The notes under the pieces are model-generated. The model searched no databases and was not told the DNA's origin. It worked only from the letters and a program-made list of their open reading frames with translations. Shown here piece by piece: positions 8,841 to 17,147 of a stretch of 64,000 nucleotides of DNA. Numbering within the stretch: the first letter of the stretch is position 1; the number at the start of each line of letters is the position of its first letter. Position numbers and translations under genes: made by a program. The stretch comes from Desulfonatronum thioautotrophicum (GTDB lineage: Bacteria > Desulfobacterota > Desulfovibrionia > Desulfovibrionales > Desulfonatronaceae), in contig NZ_KN882168.1 in assembly GCF_000934745.1 (NCBI RefSeq), positions 432,196 through 496,195 on the forward strand. The letters run 5' to 3'.

Positions 8841-9275
8841 ATGGCACTGGCAAACGTACTGCTCGTCGATGACGAGGTCCCTTTCGTGGAAACCATGGTC
8901 AAGCGCCTGTCCCGTCGCGACCTGCACGTCCTCACGGCCCACGGCGGCCAGGAGGCCCTGGATCTGCTGGACCGGACGCCCAATGTGGATGTGGTCGTGC
9001 TGGATGTGAAAATGCCCGGCATGGACGGCATCGAGACCCTCAAACAGATCAAGAACCATTTCCCCCTGGTGGAGGTGATCATGCTCACCGGCCACGGAAC
9101 CGTGGAATCAGCCATCGACGGCATGAAGCTTGGCGCCTTCGACTTTCTGATGAAACCCGCGGAGTTCGACAACCTCGTGGAAAAGGTGGCCCAGGCGGAA
9201 AAGGTCAAGCGCGACCGGGAGGAAAAAATCCGCGAAGCCGAAGCCAAGGCGGTCTTTTACCGAATGGGAGCCTAG
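8841..9275 (+). CDS. Stand-alone response regulator receiver (first of three)
   Basis: This is a 144-aa CheY-like receiver with acidic pair D10/D11, phospho-acceptor D55 (VLDVKMPGMDG), switch residues in MLTGHG and LMKPAE, and a charged, probably helical tail (KRDREEKIREAEAK) that could be a coiled-coil contact. The start is ATG 8841 behind a clear GGAGG. It is the first gene of a tightly packed receiver-receiver-receiver-PEP-synthase-like-CBS-SLC13-CBS series on the plus strand. Confidence 0.9.
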   Translation: MALANVLLVDDEVPFVETMVKRLSRRDLHVLTAHGGQEALDLLDRTPNVDVVVLDVKMPGMDGIETLKQIKNHFPLVEVIMLTGHGTVESAIDGMKLGAFDFLMKPAEFDNLVEKVAQAEKVKRDREEKIREAEAKAVFYRMGA

Positions 9276-9278
9276 GCC

Positions 9279-9683
9279 ATGACCGCCACCGTCGAGACGA
9301 CCAAACCCATCAGGCTGTTGCTGGTGGACGACGAACAGGGCTTTGTGGACATTCTGTCCAAGCGGTTGAAACGCCGCGACATCGACGTGACCAGCGTCCT
9401 TTCAGGAGCGGACGGGATTCAGGCCTTGCGGGGCAGTTCCTTCGACATCGCCTTGCTGGATCTGAAAATGGAAGGCATGGACGGTATTGCGGTGCTCAAG
9501 GTGTTCAAGGTCATGGCCCCGGAAATGCCTGTAATCATCCTCACGGGTCACGGCTCAGAGGAAGCAGCGCGGGATGGTCTGACTCTCGGCGCTGCAGACT
9601 ACCTGATGAAGCCCTGCGACCTGGACGAACTGATCCGCAAAATCACCCATGCCCTGGCCGACTCCAGAAGGGCTGCCGGATGA
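9279..9683 (+). CDS. Stand-alone response regulator receiver (second of three)
   Basis: This 134-aa receiver has acidic residues D17/D18, predicted phospho-acceptor D61 (LLDLKMEGMDG), and switch residues in ILTGHG and LMKPCD. All canonical residues are present. It begins 3 bp after the previous stop, and its end overlaps the next ATG (ATGA), indicating translational coupling through the trio. No output domain is present. Confidence 0.9.
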   Translation: MTATVETTKPIRLLLVDDEQGFVDILSKRLKRRDIDVTSVLSGADGIQALRGSSFDIALLDLKMEGMDGIAVLKVFKVMAPEMPVIILTGHGSEEAARDGLTLGAADYLMKPCDLDELIRKITHALADSRRAAG

Positions 9684-10057
9684 ACAGTGCTTCCGTGCTG
9701 GTGGTGGAGCACGACGATGAACTCCGCGACGCCTTGGTCAAACGGCTGTCCCGCCGCGGGATGACTGTTCGGGATGCCTATTCAGACCAGGAAGCCATGG
9801 CTGCGCTGCGGGATCAGCCTGCCGATGTAATCCTGTTGGATATGGAGCTGCCTGAACGCAATGGGCTGTTTACCCTGCGGGACATCAAGCAGGAATTCCC
9901 GAAAAGCATTGTGCTCCTGCTTGCCCAATATGCTACCCTGGAATCCGCCCTGGAGGGCATGCTGCTGGGGGCGACGGATTACCTGCTCAAACCCTGCATG
10001 GCGGATGAAATCATGATCAGAATACAGGAAGCCCTGCATGACGCTTCCGCGGCCTGA
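9680..10057 (+). CDS. Divergent receiver, possible pseudo-receiver (third of three)
   Basis: This is a 125-aa receiver-fold protein. The phospho-acceptor D54 (LLDMELPERNG) and the switch lysine (LLKPCM) remain. The usual acidic pair is replaced by E10-H11 by alignment with its neighbours, and the conserved Thr of TGH is Ala (LLLAQYAT). Mg2+ binding and switching are therefore doubtful, so it may act constitutively or as a decoy. It is coupled to the preceding receiver by an ATGA overlap. Confidence 0.85.
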   Translation: MNSASVLVVEHDDELRDALVKRLSRRGMTVRDAYSDQEAMAALRDQPADVILLDMELPERNGLFTLRDIKQEFPKSIVLLLAQYATLESALEGMLLGATDYLLKPCMADEIMIRIQEALHDASAA

Positions 10058-10093
10058 TCCCAGCACCTGAGTGAACCACGACAACGAATTTCC

Positions 10094-12649
10094 ATGCCCA
10101 GCCATTTCGACACATTGCGCCGAACATTCATTTCGCTTTTCCGCTCCAAACCGGAAGTCAACGTCACAACGACACTTCCGGCGACCTTTCGCGCCTGGCG
10201 GACGCTGCTTTCCGCCCACAGCCGATTCCTCAACCTGGTTTTGTCCTCCCAAAAGGCTGCCCGAGGCGAAAAGTTCATCTCCATGGCCTTTATCAGGGCC
10301 CAGGGAACGAGCATGTTCGTGGCCGTTTACGCCATGCTCCGACAACTCCAGTTCTTCAATGAGACCGACCGGGCCATCCTGGAGGCCCCGTTTCAACGCC
10401 TACGTGCCCATTTGAACCGGCTCCTCGCCGCGACTCCGGCGTCATCATGTGCGGAACTGGTCCTTCCCATGGACAAGGTCTGCGCTGCTCTGACCTGCTC
10501 GGTAGGCACAAAAATGGCCTTCCTTGGAGAGATCCGCTCAAAAATTCCCGATGTTCGTGTACCCGACGGATTCGTGGTTACAGCGGCAGGCTTTCACCTA
10601 TTCCTGGATCAGAGCGGTCTGCGCGGCGAAATCAATCGGCGACTTCAAGCCCTGGAAGTCCAGGATGTCGTGGACATGTTCCGGGTCAGCTCGGATTTGC
10701 AGATGCTGATCATCAATGCCCGACTGCCCGAGCAACTCGAAGAAGCCATCCTGTCCGCCTACCGCGCACTCGAATACCGGGCCGGACTTCGCGGCGTGCG
10801 CGTGGCCGTCCGCTCCAGTGCCGTGGGCGAGGATTCCATGGAAACCTCCTTTGCCGGGCAGTACCGGACCGAACTCAACGTCAGTGAAGACCTCCTGCTC
10901 ATGGCCTACAAGGAAGTGGTGGCCAGCAAATATGCCTTGACCGCCATCAGCTACCGCCTCTCCCTGGGCCTCAAGGACGAAGATCTGCCCATGTGCGTCG
11001 GGTGCATGGTCATGGAAGACGCCGCAGCGGGTGGGGCCATGTATACCCAGGATCCAACCTCCTCGGACACGAAAACTTTGTATGTGGATGCTGTACATGG
11101 CCTGAACAAAGCGGTGGCCGACGGCTACGTCAGTCCGGACCACTGGGAGGTCGCCAAGCATCCCGAACCGGTGATTCAGGCAACGACCATCCGTTCCAAG
11201 GACAAGAAGTTCGCCTGTTTTCTCTCCGAGGAAGGGGCGACGCTGATATCGGTCCCCACTGCCCAACGGCTTCGCCCCGCGCTGACGCCGGAGCAGGTGC
11301 TTTCCCTGTGCCGTGTGGGCATGGCTCTGGAACGTCACTTCCTGTGCCCCTTGGACATCCATTGGTCCATGTCCAAAGAAGGCGTCCTCTCCATCCTCCA
11401 GGCCCGCCCCCTGAAAACAGTCGTCGCAAAGCACGCCACGCAGGAAACGCGCACTGTGGAAGTCGCGGAAACCCTGGCCAAAGGCGGACAAACCGCCAGC
11501 CCCGGTATCGCTGGAGGCCCGGCCTACATCGTCCGCTCCAATATCGACATGTTTCAGTTCCCAGAAGGAGGAGTGCTCGTCGCCCGCGGCCCGAATCCCT
11601 CGTGGTCCGCGTTACTGCCCCGAGCCTCCGCGGTGGTCACGGAACATGGTGGCGGAATATTCGGCCACTTGGCGAACATTGCCCGGGAATTCGGCATCCC
11701 GGCCTTGTTTGACGTTCCGGAAGCCCTTTCCCGGATCCAGCCGGGCATGACCGTCCTGGTGGATGCATCCCGACAACTTGTCCAGCGTGTGGAGGGGCAC
11801 ATCCAAGAACCCCGCACCCTGCATCACTGGGGGACACTGGTGGGCTCCCCGGTGCACCAGGCTCTGACCGAGGTCCTGGACGTCGTGGCCCGCCCGAGTT
11901 CCGCCAACCCTCTCGTTCCCCGGCTGGACCCGGATAAACTGAGTTCGCTTACAGACATCGCCCAGGCCGCGAACCTCCTGGCCGCGGAGCACCTGATCCA
12001 AGCGGTCACAACCAATCTGACTCCAAAGATTTTGGATGTTTCCCAGCCCATCGACTGGAGGATTCTGGATCTGGACGCCCCCGAGCCGCCAACCACATCT
12101 TCGGCACGGCGGAGGCCACCCTTGCGGATTTCCGTTTCTGAACACTTTCTCCTAAAAGGCATATGGTCGGCCATCGCTCAATACCCCTGGACGACTTTTG
12201 CCAAAACGCCCCGACGTACCTCCCTCGACAGACTTCTGGGGCGACTGGGATGCGGCAGTCGCCACGTTCCGGCATCACCCTGGCCGCGCCTGTTTCTCAT
12301 CGCCGACAACCTTCTCCACCTCTATCTCCGCGTCAACGCGGGGCTTTTCATCATTCAAGCCCAGAGCGGCAAGACGCCCAGTGAACGTTGCGTGGTCCTC
12401 CACTGGCAATGGCCGCCCCGCCGTCGACCGAACAGGGATTGGCTTGAAAGCTTCAAGGACGCCATGGTCGGACATGGTTTCCACATCAACACGCTCGAGG
12501 ACGGGGTGTTTTCCTGGACCTCCGGCGACAACCACGAAGACATCGCCGCCAAGCTGGCCTTGGTCGGAAACATGGTCGGCAAGGCTATACAATGGCGGAC
12601 TAATCGCGATGTTCCAAAAATCGTCGAAAGCCGACACGCCCTTTTCTGA
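10094..12649 (+). CDS. PEP-synthase-like protein: ATP-grasp plus phospho-histidine swivel domain, no PEP barrel
   Basis: This 851-aa protein has a PPDK/PEP-synthase N-terminal ATP-binding domain (about residues 130-450; VRSSAVGEDSMETSFAGQ near 240-260). A mobile phospho-histidine domain follows, with EHGGGIFGHLANIAREFGIP, where H525 is the likely phospho-acceptor. The C-terminal TIM barrel that binds PEP/pyruvate is missing. Instead there are ~300 residues I do not recognise, and an extra ~130-residue helical N-terminus precedes the ATP domain. ATP-driven His phosphorylation with transfer to some other acceptor is plausible; rifampin phosphotransferase shows that such modules can be repurposed. 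Its location between receivers and a CBS protein suggests a signalling or regulatory role. Confidence 0.8.
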   Translation: MPSHFDTLRRTFISLFRSKPEVNVTTTLPATFRAWRTLLSAHSRFLNLVLSSQKAARGEKFISMAFIRAQGTSMFVAVYAMLRQLQFFNETDRAILEAPFQRLRAHLNRLLAATPASSCAELVLPMDKVCAALTCSVGTKMAFLGEIRSKIPDVRVPDGFVVTAAGFHLFLDQSGLRGEINRRLQALEVQDVVDMFRVSSDLQMLIINARLPEQLEEAILSAYRALEYRAGLRGVRVAVRSSAVGEDSMETSFAGQYRTELNVSEDLLLMAYKEVVASKYALTAISYRLSLGLKDEDLPMCVGCMVMEDAAAGGAMYTQDPTSSDTKTLYVDAVHGLNKAVADGYVSPDHWEVAKHPEPVIQATTIRSKDKKFACFLSEEGATLISVPTAQRLRPALTPEQVLSLCRVGMALERHFLCPLDIHWSMSKEGVLSILQARPLKTVVAKHATQETRTVEVAETLAKGGQTASPGIAGGPAYIVRSNIDMFQFPEGGVLVARGPNPSWSALLPRASAVVTEHGGGIFGHLANIAREFGIPALFDVPEALSRIQPGMTVLVDASRQLVQRVEGHIQEPRTLHHWGTLVGSPVHQALTEVLDVVARPSSANPLVPRLDPDKLSSLTDIAQAANLLAAEHLIQAVTTNLTPKILDVSQPIDWRILDLDAPEPPTTSSARRRPPLRISVSEHFLLKGIWSAIAQYPWTTFAKTPRRTSLDRLLGRLGCGSRHVPASPWPRLFLIADNLLHLYLRVNAGLFIIQAQSGKTPSERCVVLHWQWPPRRRPNRDWLESFKDAMVGHGFHINTLEDGVFSWTSGDNHEDIAAKLALVGNMVGKAIQWRTNRDVPKIVESRHALF

Positions 12650-12697
12650 ATCCATCGGCGAGCCCCAGTCATGCCAAGCCTTTATGAGGAGAAAACC

Positions 12698-13273
12698 ATG
12701 CAAGAGATGACCATTCGCAACCTGATGAGACCGACGGAGGATTTTCCGCGCATCCCCATCCAGGCCACCTTCTCGGAGGCCATGGAAGCACTGCGCCGCG
12801 CCCAGGAAGCCTTTCTAGAGGGCAGGCAAAAGCAGCGCATTCTGCTGGTTGAGGACCCAAACGGCGTGGTGCTCGGAAAGCTGTCTCCCATGGATCTGGT
12901 CCGGGGGCTGGAGCCGAGGTACGACAAGATCGACAGCATCCAGGAGCAGATCCAATACGGCGTCCCCCACCTTTTCCAGTCCATGAAGGATGATTTCCGG
13001 CTCTGGCATGAGCCCCTGGCGGACATGTGCCGCAAGGCACGGGAAATCAATATCGAAACTTTTCTGAACAAACCCGACCCGGATCACACCGTCGCCATTG
13101 ACGACGAACTGGACAAAGCCTTTCATCTTTTCGTCACCACCCGACACGACTCCCTGTACGTCATGGATGGGGAACGGATCATCGGCCTGTTGCGCTTCTC
13201 GGATGTCTACAAGGCCATCTGCGAGGTGGCGACCTCCTGCGCATTGGACGATTCTCCTGCCTTGACGAGCTGA
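12698..13273 (+). CDS. CBS-pair protein
   Basis: This 191-aa protein has a CBS motif pair. The first is TIRNLMRPTEDFPRIP onward to VLGKLSPMDLVRGL. The second has LDKAFHLFVTTRHDSLYVMDG and IIGLLRFSDVYKAI. CBS pairs usually bind adenine nucleotides and regulate attached or partner proteins. The start ATG 12698 has GAGGAG at ideal spacing; the upstream ATG at 12671 lacks one. It lies between the PEP-synthase-like gene and the SLC13 permease and resembles the CBS protein on the permease's other side. It is probably a nucleotide-sensing regulator of the transporter or kinase-like neighbour. Confidence 0.88.
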   Translation: MQEMTIRNLMRPTEDFPRIPIQATFSEAMEALRRAQEAFLEGRQKQRILLVEDPNGVVLGKLSPMDLVRGLEPRYDKIDSIQEQIQYGVPHLFQSMKDDFRLWHEPLADMCRKAREINIETFLNKPDPDHTVAIDDELDKAFHLFVTTRHDSLYVMDGERIIGLLRFSDVYKAICEVATSCALDDSPALTS

Positions 13274-13333
13274 TAACCTTTTCTGTTCACCAACCCTCAA
13301 CGGAATTTTAATACCCCTTAAGGAGGTCGAAGC

Positions 13334-14803
13334 GTGTCCGCCTCATCCGCTTCTCCAATGACATCAACCGATTTCAAGCGCCTTTTCTTTTTATTCCTTG
13401 GATTGGCGCTGTTCAGCATCGTCTATTTGTCGCCCCCTTGGCCGGATGCCGTTGATCCCGCCGGACAACACTTCGTACTGACCCGGGAGGGCAAGGCCGC
13501 TTTGGCCTTGTTCCTGCTGGCCGGAACCTGGTGGGTCTTCGAGGTGCTGCCCATCGGCATCACCGGGCTGACCATCGGCGTGGTCCAGGCCCTGTTCTTC
13601 ATCCGTCCGGCCCAGGCGGCCTTCAATGACTTCATGGACCCCTCGGTGCTGTTCATCTTCGGCTCCCTGGTCATCGGCATGGTCTTCACCAAGGTGGGCA
13701 TCACCAAGCGGCTGGCCTACAAGATGCTGGTCATCGTGGGCGAACGGACCTCCATGATCTACCTGGGCTGCTTCGTGGTCACGGCCCTCTTGACCCACTT
13801 CATGGCCCACACCGCCGTGGCCGCCACCATGTATCCCCTGCTGCTGTCCATCTACGCCCTGTACGGCGAGGGCGACGCCCCCACCAGGTTCGGCAAGGGG
13901 CTGTTCATGGGCATGGCCTTTGTCGCCGGAGCGGGCAGCATCATCACCCTGCTCGGCGCGGCCCGGGGCATCGTGGCCCTGGGATTCTACAAGGAGATCA
14001 CCGGCAACGAGATCACCTTCTTTGAACTCAGCTACTACATGACCCCCATCGGGTGGCTGATGGTCTTCCTGCTCTGGGGCTTCTTCATGGTCGTCTACAA
14101 GCCGGAAAAGGCGGTCATCCCGGGGCTGCGGGACAGAGCCCGCCGGCTGCACGCTGAAATGGGCCCGATCACCCGCAACGAGATCCTGGCCGGATCCATC
14201 ATTTTCGGGGTGATCCTGTTCCTGTCCCTGCAGTCGTTCTTCCCCGCCCTGGCGGACCTGAACAAGGCCGCGGTGCTCCTGGTGTCCACCATCCTGTTCT
14301 TTGTCCTGAAAATCCTGGACCTCCGGGATCTGGAAGACATTCCCTGGAACATCATCCTGCTCTTTGCCGGGGCCATGAGCATGGGCTTCTGCCTCTGGCA
14401 GACCGGGGCCGCGGAATGGCTGGCCATCAACTGGCTGGGCTTTTTCCAGGACGCCCACTGGTTCGTCTTCGTGATGAGCATCGCCTTTTTCGTGCTGCTG
14501 ATGACCAACTTCATCATGAACGTGGCGGCCATCGCCATTTCCGTGCCCGTGGCCCTGGTGGTCGCCCCCTACCTGGGCGTGGCCCCGGAAGTCATCGTCT
14601 TCGCCGCCCTGGTCACCGCGGGCATGCCCTTTCTGCTCCTGGTGGGCGCGGCGCCCAACGCCATTGCCTACAACTCCAGGCAGTTTACCAGCGGCGAGTT
14701 TTTTGTTACCGGCCTCCCGGCCAGCATCCTGCTCATGGCCGTGGTCGGCCTGGCGGTCATCCTGATCTGGCCGTTGATGGGCATGCCGGTGCTTCTTGAC
14801 TGA
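13334..14803 (+). CDS. SLC13/DASS-family anion permease
   Basis: This 489-aa membrane protein has about 11-12 hydrophobic helices. Family landmarks include VLPIGITGLTIGVVQ, MAHTAVAATMYPLL, an interrupted first site (AGAGSIITLLGAARG), LMTNFIMNVAAIAISVP and LVGAAPNAIAYNSRQ. The start is GTG 13334 with a perfect AAGGAGGT. It lacks the receiver domain found on the 2789-4894 paralogue. The two substrate-site loops differ from those of the fused paralogue, so substrates may differ. Flanking CBS proteins suggest control by cellular nucleotide levels. Confidence 0.9.
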   Translation: MSASSASPMTSTDFKRLFFLFLGLALFSIVYLSPPWPDAVDPAGQHFVLTREGKAALALFLLAGTWWVFEVLPIGITGLTIGVVQALFFIRPAQAAFNDFMDPSVLFIFGSLVIGMVFTKVGITKRLAYKMLVIVGERTSMIYLGCFVVTALLTHFMAHTAVAATMYPLLLSIYALYGEGDAPTRFGKGLFMGMAFVAGAGSIITLLGAARGIVALGFYKEITGNEITFFELSYYMTPIGWLMVFLLWGFFMVVYKPEKAVIPGLRDRARRLHAEMGPITRNEILAGSIIFGVILFLSLQSFFPALADLNKAAVLLVSTILFFVLKILDLRDLEDIPWNIILLFAGAMSMGFCLWQTGAAEWLAINWLGFFQDAHWFVFVMSIAFFVLLMTNFIMNVAAIAISVPVALVVAPYLGVAPEVIVFAALVTAGMPFLLLVGAAPNAIAYNSRQFTSGEFFVTGLPASILLMAVVGLAVILIWPLMGMPVLLD

Positions 14804-14852
14804 AGACATTAATCAGGCATAATCGGGCACTAACACGACGAAAAAACAATAT

Positions 14853-14885
14853 GGAGCCGGGTGCGCACACGCCGCGCCCGGCTCC
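14853..14885 (+). promoter_or_regulatory. Hairpin just upstream of CBS gene ribosome binding site
   Basis: GGAGCCGGG (14853-14861) pairs with CCCGGCTCC (14877-14885), with further GC pairing inside. The stem ends directly before the AGGAG of the next gene. No T-run follows, so it may tune translation or mRNA stability between the permease and CBS genes. Confidence 0.5.
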
Positions 14886-14898
14886 AGGAGTTTATGCC

Positions 14899-15423
14899 AT
14901 GGAATCAGCCCCTACTGTTCGTGAATTGATGTGCCCCGTTGACGACTTCCCCAAGGTAACCGAGCAATCTTTTTTTTTCGATATCGTCATGGCCCTTGAA
15001 AAGGCACGATGGGATTTCAGGGCCGAGCTGTCCAGCCAGACCGTGCTCCTGGTGGAGGACAAAGATAAGAATATAGTCGGGAAAATATCCCAACGGGATA
15101 TCGTCCGCGCCCTGGATCCACAGCATGACAAGTTCAACGGCTTCGAGAAGGAGGACACTGCTCTCTGGGAATACTTTCTGAGCACGTTGTGTGAAAAGGC
15201 GTGGATCATCAAGGCCGGCGATATTTATAGCAAACCAGACACGACGCAAACAGTCGGCATCGATGAGCGCATTGAAACCGTGTACCATCTTTTCGCCACG
15301 ACGAAACATGAGTACCTCTACGTCATTGTGAATGAAAGGATTGTCGGCTTGATCAGGTTTTACGACATCTATAAATTTATCTGCAAAAAAATATACCAAT
15401 GTGAAAAGAAATCCTATCTTTAA
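14899..15423 (+). CDS. CBS-pair protein
   Basis: This 174-aa protein is homologous to the CBS protein at 12698, sharing VRELMCPVDDFPKV at the N-terminus, VGKISQRDIVRALDPQHDK, then VYHLFATTKHEYLYV and IVGLIRFYDIYKFI. It is divergent in sequence and ends in a lysine-rich tail. The start is ATG 14899 with AGGAG 8 nt upstream. The region is more AT-rich than its neighbours. The two CBS proteins bracket the SLC13 permease and probably arose by duplication; they could form a heteromer. Confidence 0.86.
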   Translation: MESAPTVRELMCPVDDFPKVTEQSFFFDIVMALEKARWDFRAELSSQTVLLVEDKDKNIVGKISQRDIVRALDPQHDKFNGFEKEDTALWEYFLSTLCEKAWIIKAGDIYSKPDTTQTVGIDERIETVYHLFATTKHEYLYVIVNERIVGLIRFYDIYKFICKKIYQCEKKSYL

Positions 15424-15527
15424 AATCGCATTCCATCAAAATTGATGCGAACAGATCCACCCAATACAGCCGGCCGCCCGCCGGGTCTGCCCCATAACCT
15501 TCCCATACGAACAGGGAGAACCAAAAC

Positions 15528-15926
15528 ATGCAATGCCTGGAAATGCGGAACAAGGAAGAAATCTGCACCCTCTTCGAGACCTGGAACCAGGCCATCCAAA
15601 GCGGAGACCCGGAGAAGGTCGTTGCCCTGTACGCCGAGGACGCCATCCTGCTGCCCACGGTATCCAACAAGGTTCGCCACAACCACACCGAAATCCGGGA
15701 CTATTTCGTCCACTTTCTGGCCATGAAGCCCTGCGGGGTCATCACCGAGTGCAACACCCGCTCCTGTGGAAATTTGGCGGTCAACTCCGGGGTGTACACC
15801 TTCACCCTCTGCCCCAAAGGCCAGTGCGCCCAGGCCGTCGCCGCCCGCTACACCTTCGTCTATCAGCGTTTTGGTGACAAATGGCTGATCGTGGAGCATC
15901 ATTCCTCGATTATGCCGGAGAAGTAG
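15528..15926 (+). CDS. SgcJ/EcaC-family NTF2-like protein
   Basis: This 132-aa protein has the alpha+beta cone fold signature of SnoaL/NTF2-like proteins: an N-terminal helix pair with TWNQAIQSGDPEKVVALYAEDA, the strand ILLPTVSN, and a C-terminal RYTFVYQRFGDKWLIVEHHSS. Related proteins include calcium/calmodulin kinase association domains and small uncharacterised enzymes. No signal peptide is visible. Four to five cysteines (including PCG and CPKGQC) are notable. It is probably monocistronic, and its function is unknown. Confidence 0.8.
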   Translation: MQCLEMRNKEEICTLFETWNQAIQSGDPEKVVALYAEDAILLPTVSNKVRHNHTEIRDYFVHFLAMKPCGVITECNTRSCGNLAVNSGVYTFTLCPKGQCAQAVAARYTFVYQRFGDKWLIVEHHSSIMPEK

Positions 15927-15963
15927 GGAAGAAAAAAAGCGGCCAAGCGAGGGGGGGAGTGCT

Positions 15964-16752
15964 GTGGGCGGTGGTAAGGATAATGGGAGTTATGGGAATT
16001 ATGGGAAGAATGGGAGCCCGGAGAGCGCTGCGCCCAGCGAAAACGCAGGCAGCCAGGCACCCCGGGAAGCTCCAACGCGCCAAGCCCCCCATGATACCCC
16101 ATCACCTCAAGCGCCCCATACTTCCCATACCACCCAGCCAACTCAGCCCCCAAATACCACCCAGCCAACTCAACCAAACCAACCCACTCCCCCAAAACGC
16201 CCTGTCCTTCCCCCTCGCGGCGACTACCGGACCCTGCTTTCCTTCCAGAAGGCCGAGGTCGTCTACGATATCACGTTTCGGTTCTGCAAAAAGCACCTTC
16301 AGCGGGGTGACCGGACCGTGGACCAGATGATCCAGGCGGCGCGGTCCGGGAAGAAGAACATCCTGGAGGGCAGCAAGTGCGGGCTGACGTCCAAGGAGAT
16401 GGAGATCAAGCTGACCAACGTGGCCCGGAGCAGCCTGGAGGAGCTGCTGGACGACTACCTGGATTATCTCCGGGCCCGGGACCACCCGATCTGGGACAAG
16501 GACTCCCGGGAGGCGGCCTTTGCGCGCAAACTGGGTCGGACCACCCCGCAAACCTTTGACCTGTACCGCGACTTCGTGGAGACCCGACCGCCGGAAGTCG
16601 TGGCCAATATCGCGGTCTGCCTGATCCACCAGACCAACTATCTCATCGACCGCCAGCTCCTGCGCCTGGAAAAAGACTTCATCGAGCAGGGCGGCCTGCG
16701 CGAACGGATGACCCATGCGCGGCTACAGTACAGGAATACGCGAAAAAAATAG
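15964..16752 (+). CDS. Four-helix-bundle (IVS/S23-like) suffix-domain protein
   Basis: From about residue 85 (LPPRGDYRTLLSFQKAEVVYD) this matches the four-helix-bundle family related to the 23S rRNA intervening-sequence protein. Features are long amphipathic helices, KNILEGSK and a C-terminal RLEKDFIEQGG. The function of the family is unknown. The preceding ~80 codons are low complexity (PTQPNTTQPTQ-type) and coincide with tandem ATGGGA repeats on the DNA. The true start may therefore be further in; GTG 15964 is only the longest option. No good ribosome binding site was found. Confidence 0.72.
   Translation: MGGGKDNGSYGNYGKNGSPESAAPSENAGSQAPREAPTRQAPHDTPSPQAPHTSHTTQPTQPPNTTQPTQPNQPTPPKRPVLPPRGDYRTLLSFQKAEVVYDITFRFCKKHLQRGDRTVDQMIQAARSGKKNILEGSKCGLTSKEMEIKLTNVARSSLEELLDDYLDYLRARDHPIWDKDSREAAFARKLGRTTPQTFDLYRDFVETRPPEVVANIAVCLIHQTNYLIDRQLLRLEKDFIEQGGLRERMTHARLQYRNTRKK
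15982..16016 (+). repeat. Tandem ATGGGA-type short repeats
   Basis: Four successive units of the form ATGGGA(G/A)NN lie within 35 bp. CCCAT-rich sequence at about 16090-16130 is roughly complementary and could fold back on it. The same repeat type, in reverse orientation, lies inside the CbiL-like gene at 24464-24495. Confidence 0.55.
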
Positions 16753-16812
16753 GGCTTGGGCCTTGCCCAGTCCTGTGCCGCGAGAGCCCGTGGGCACCCG
16801 CCAACAAGCTGA

Positions 16813-16841
16813 TTGACAGGCAATGCTCGGCAATATATGTC
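16813..16841 (+). promoter_or_regulatory. Sigma-70-type promoter placing the start site at the ATG
   Basis: TTGACA (16813-16818), a 17-nt spacer and TATGTC (16836-16841). The expected transcription start is about 16848, which is the ATG of the DUF1640 gene; no ribosome binding site lies between. This suggests a leaderless transcript. Confidence 0.5.
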
Positions 16842-16847
16842 TTTTTC

Positions 16848-17105
16848 ATGGCCACAATAGCATTTGACTCCCATAAAATCATTCGCAAACTGAAAAATGC
16901 CGGCTTTAGCGAAGACCAGGCGGAAGCGTTAACAGACGCATTGCGCTCTACCATCGACAATGCCGACTTCGTTACACGCAAAGACCTGCAGATCGACCTC
17001 GCCCCGCTCAAAAGTGACCTCGCCGTGATCAAATGGATGCTAGGCCCGACCTTCGGTCTGATTCTCGGTGGAATTGCCGCGCTGATCCTGAAGACCTTTT
17101 TTTGA
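16848..17105 (+). CDS. DUF1640-like small coiled-coil membrane protein
   Basis: This 85-aa protein starts TIAFDSHKIIRKLKNAGFSE and continues with EALTDALR, a short heptad-like stretch (KDLQIDLAPLKSDLAVIKW) and a C-terminal membrane helix (about 63-82). That architecture fits DUF1640/coiled-coil proteins often found near mobile or toxin-like genes; their function is unknown. The start matches the family N-terminus. No Shine-Dalgarno is seen, and the promoter-like pair upstream would start transcription at the ATG. Confidence 0.7.
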   Translation: MATIAFDSHKIIRKLKNAGFSEDQAEALTDALRSTIDNADFVTRKDLQIDLAPLKSDLAVIKWMLGPTFGLILGGIAALILKTFF

Positions 17106-17147
17106 TTCATTCCACTTCTTTTTGGCCATCACGGGCCATTATTGCCA

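Noticed and set aside
13391..14809. 472-codon open frame on the minus strand
   Set aside because: Antisense to the SLC13 permease; His/Asp/Gly-rich shadow of hydrophobic codons.
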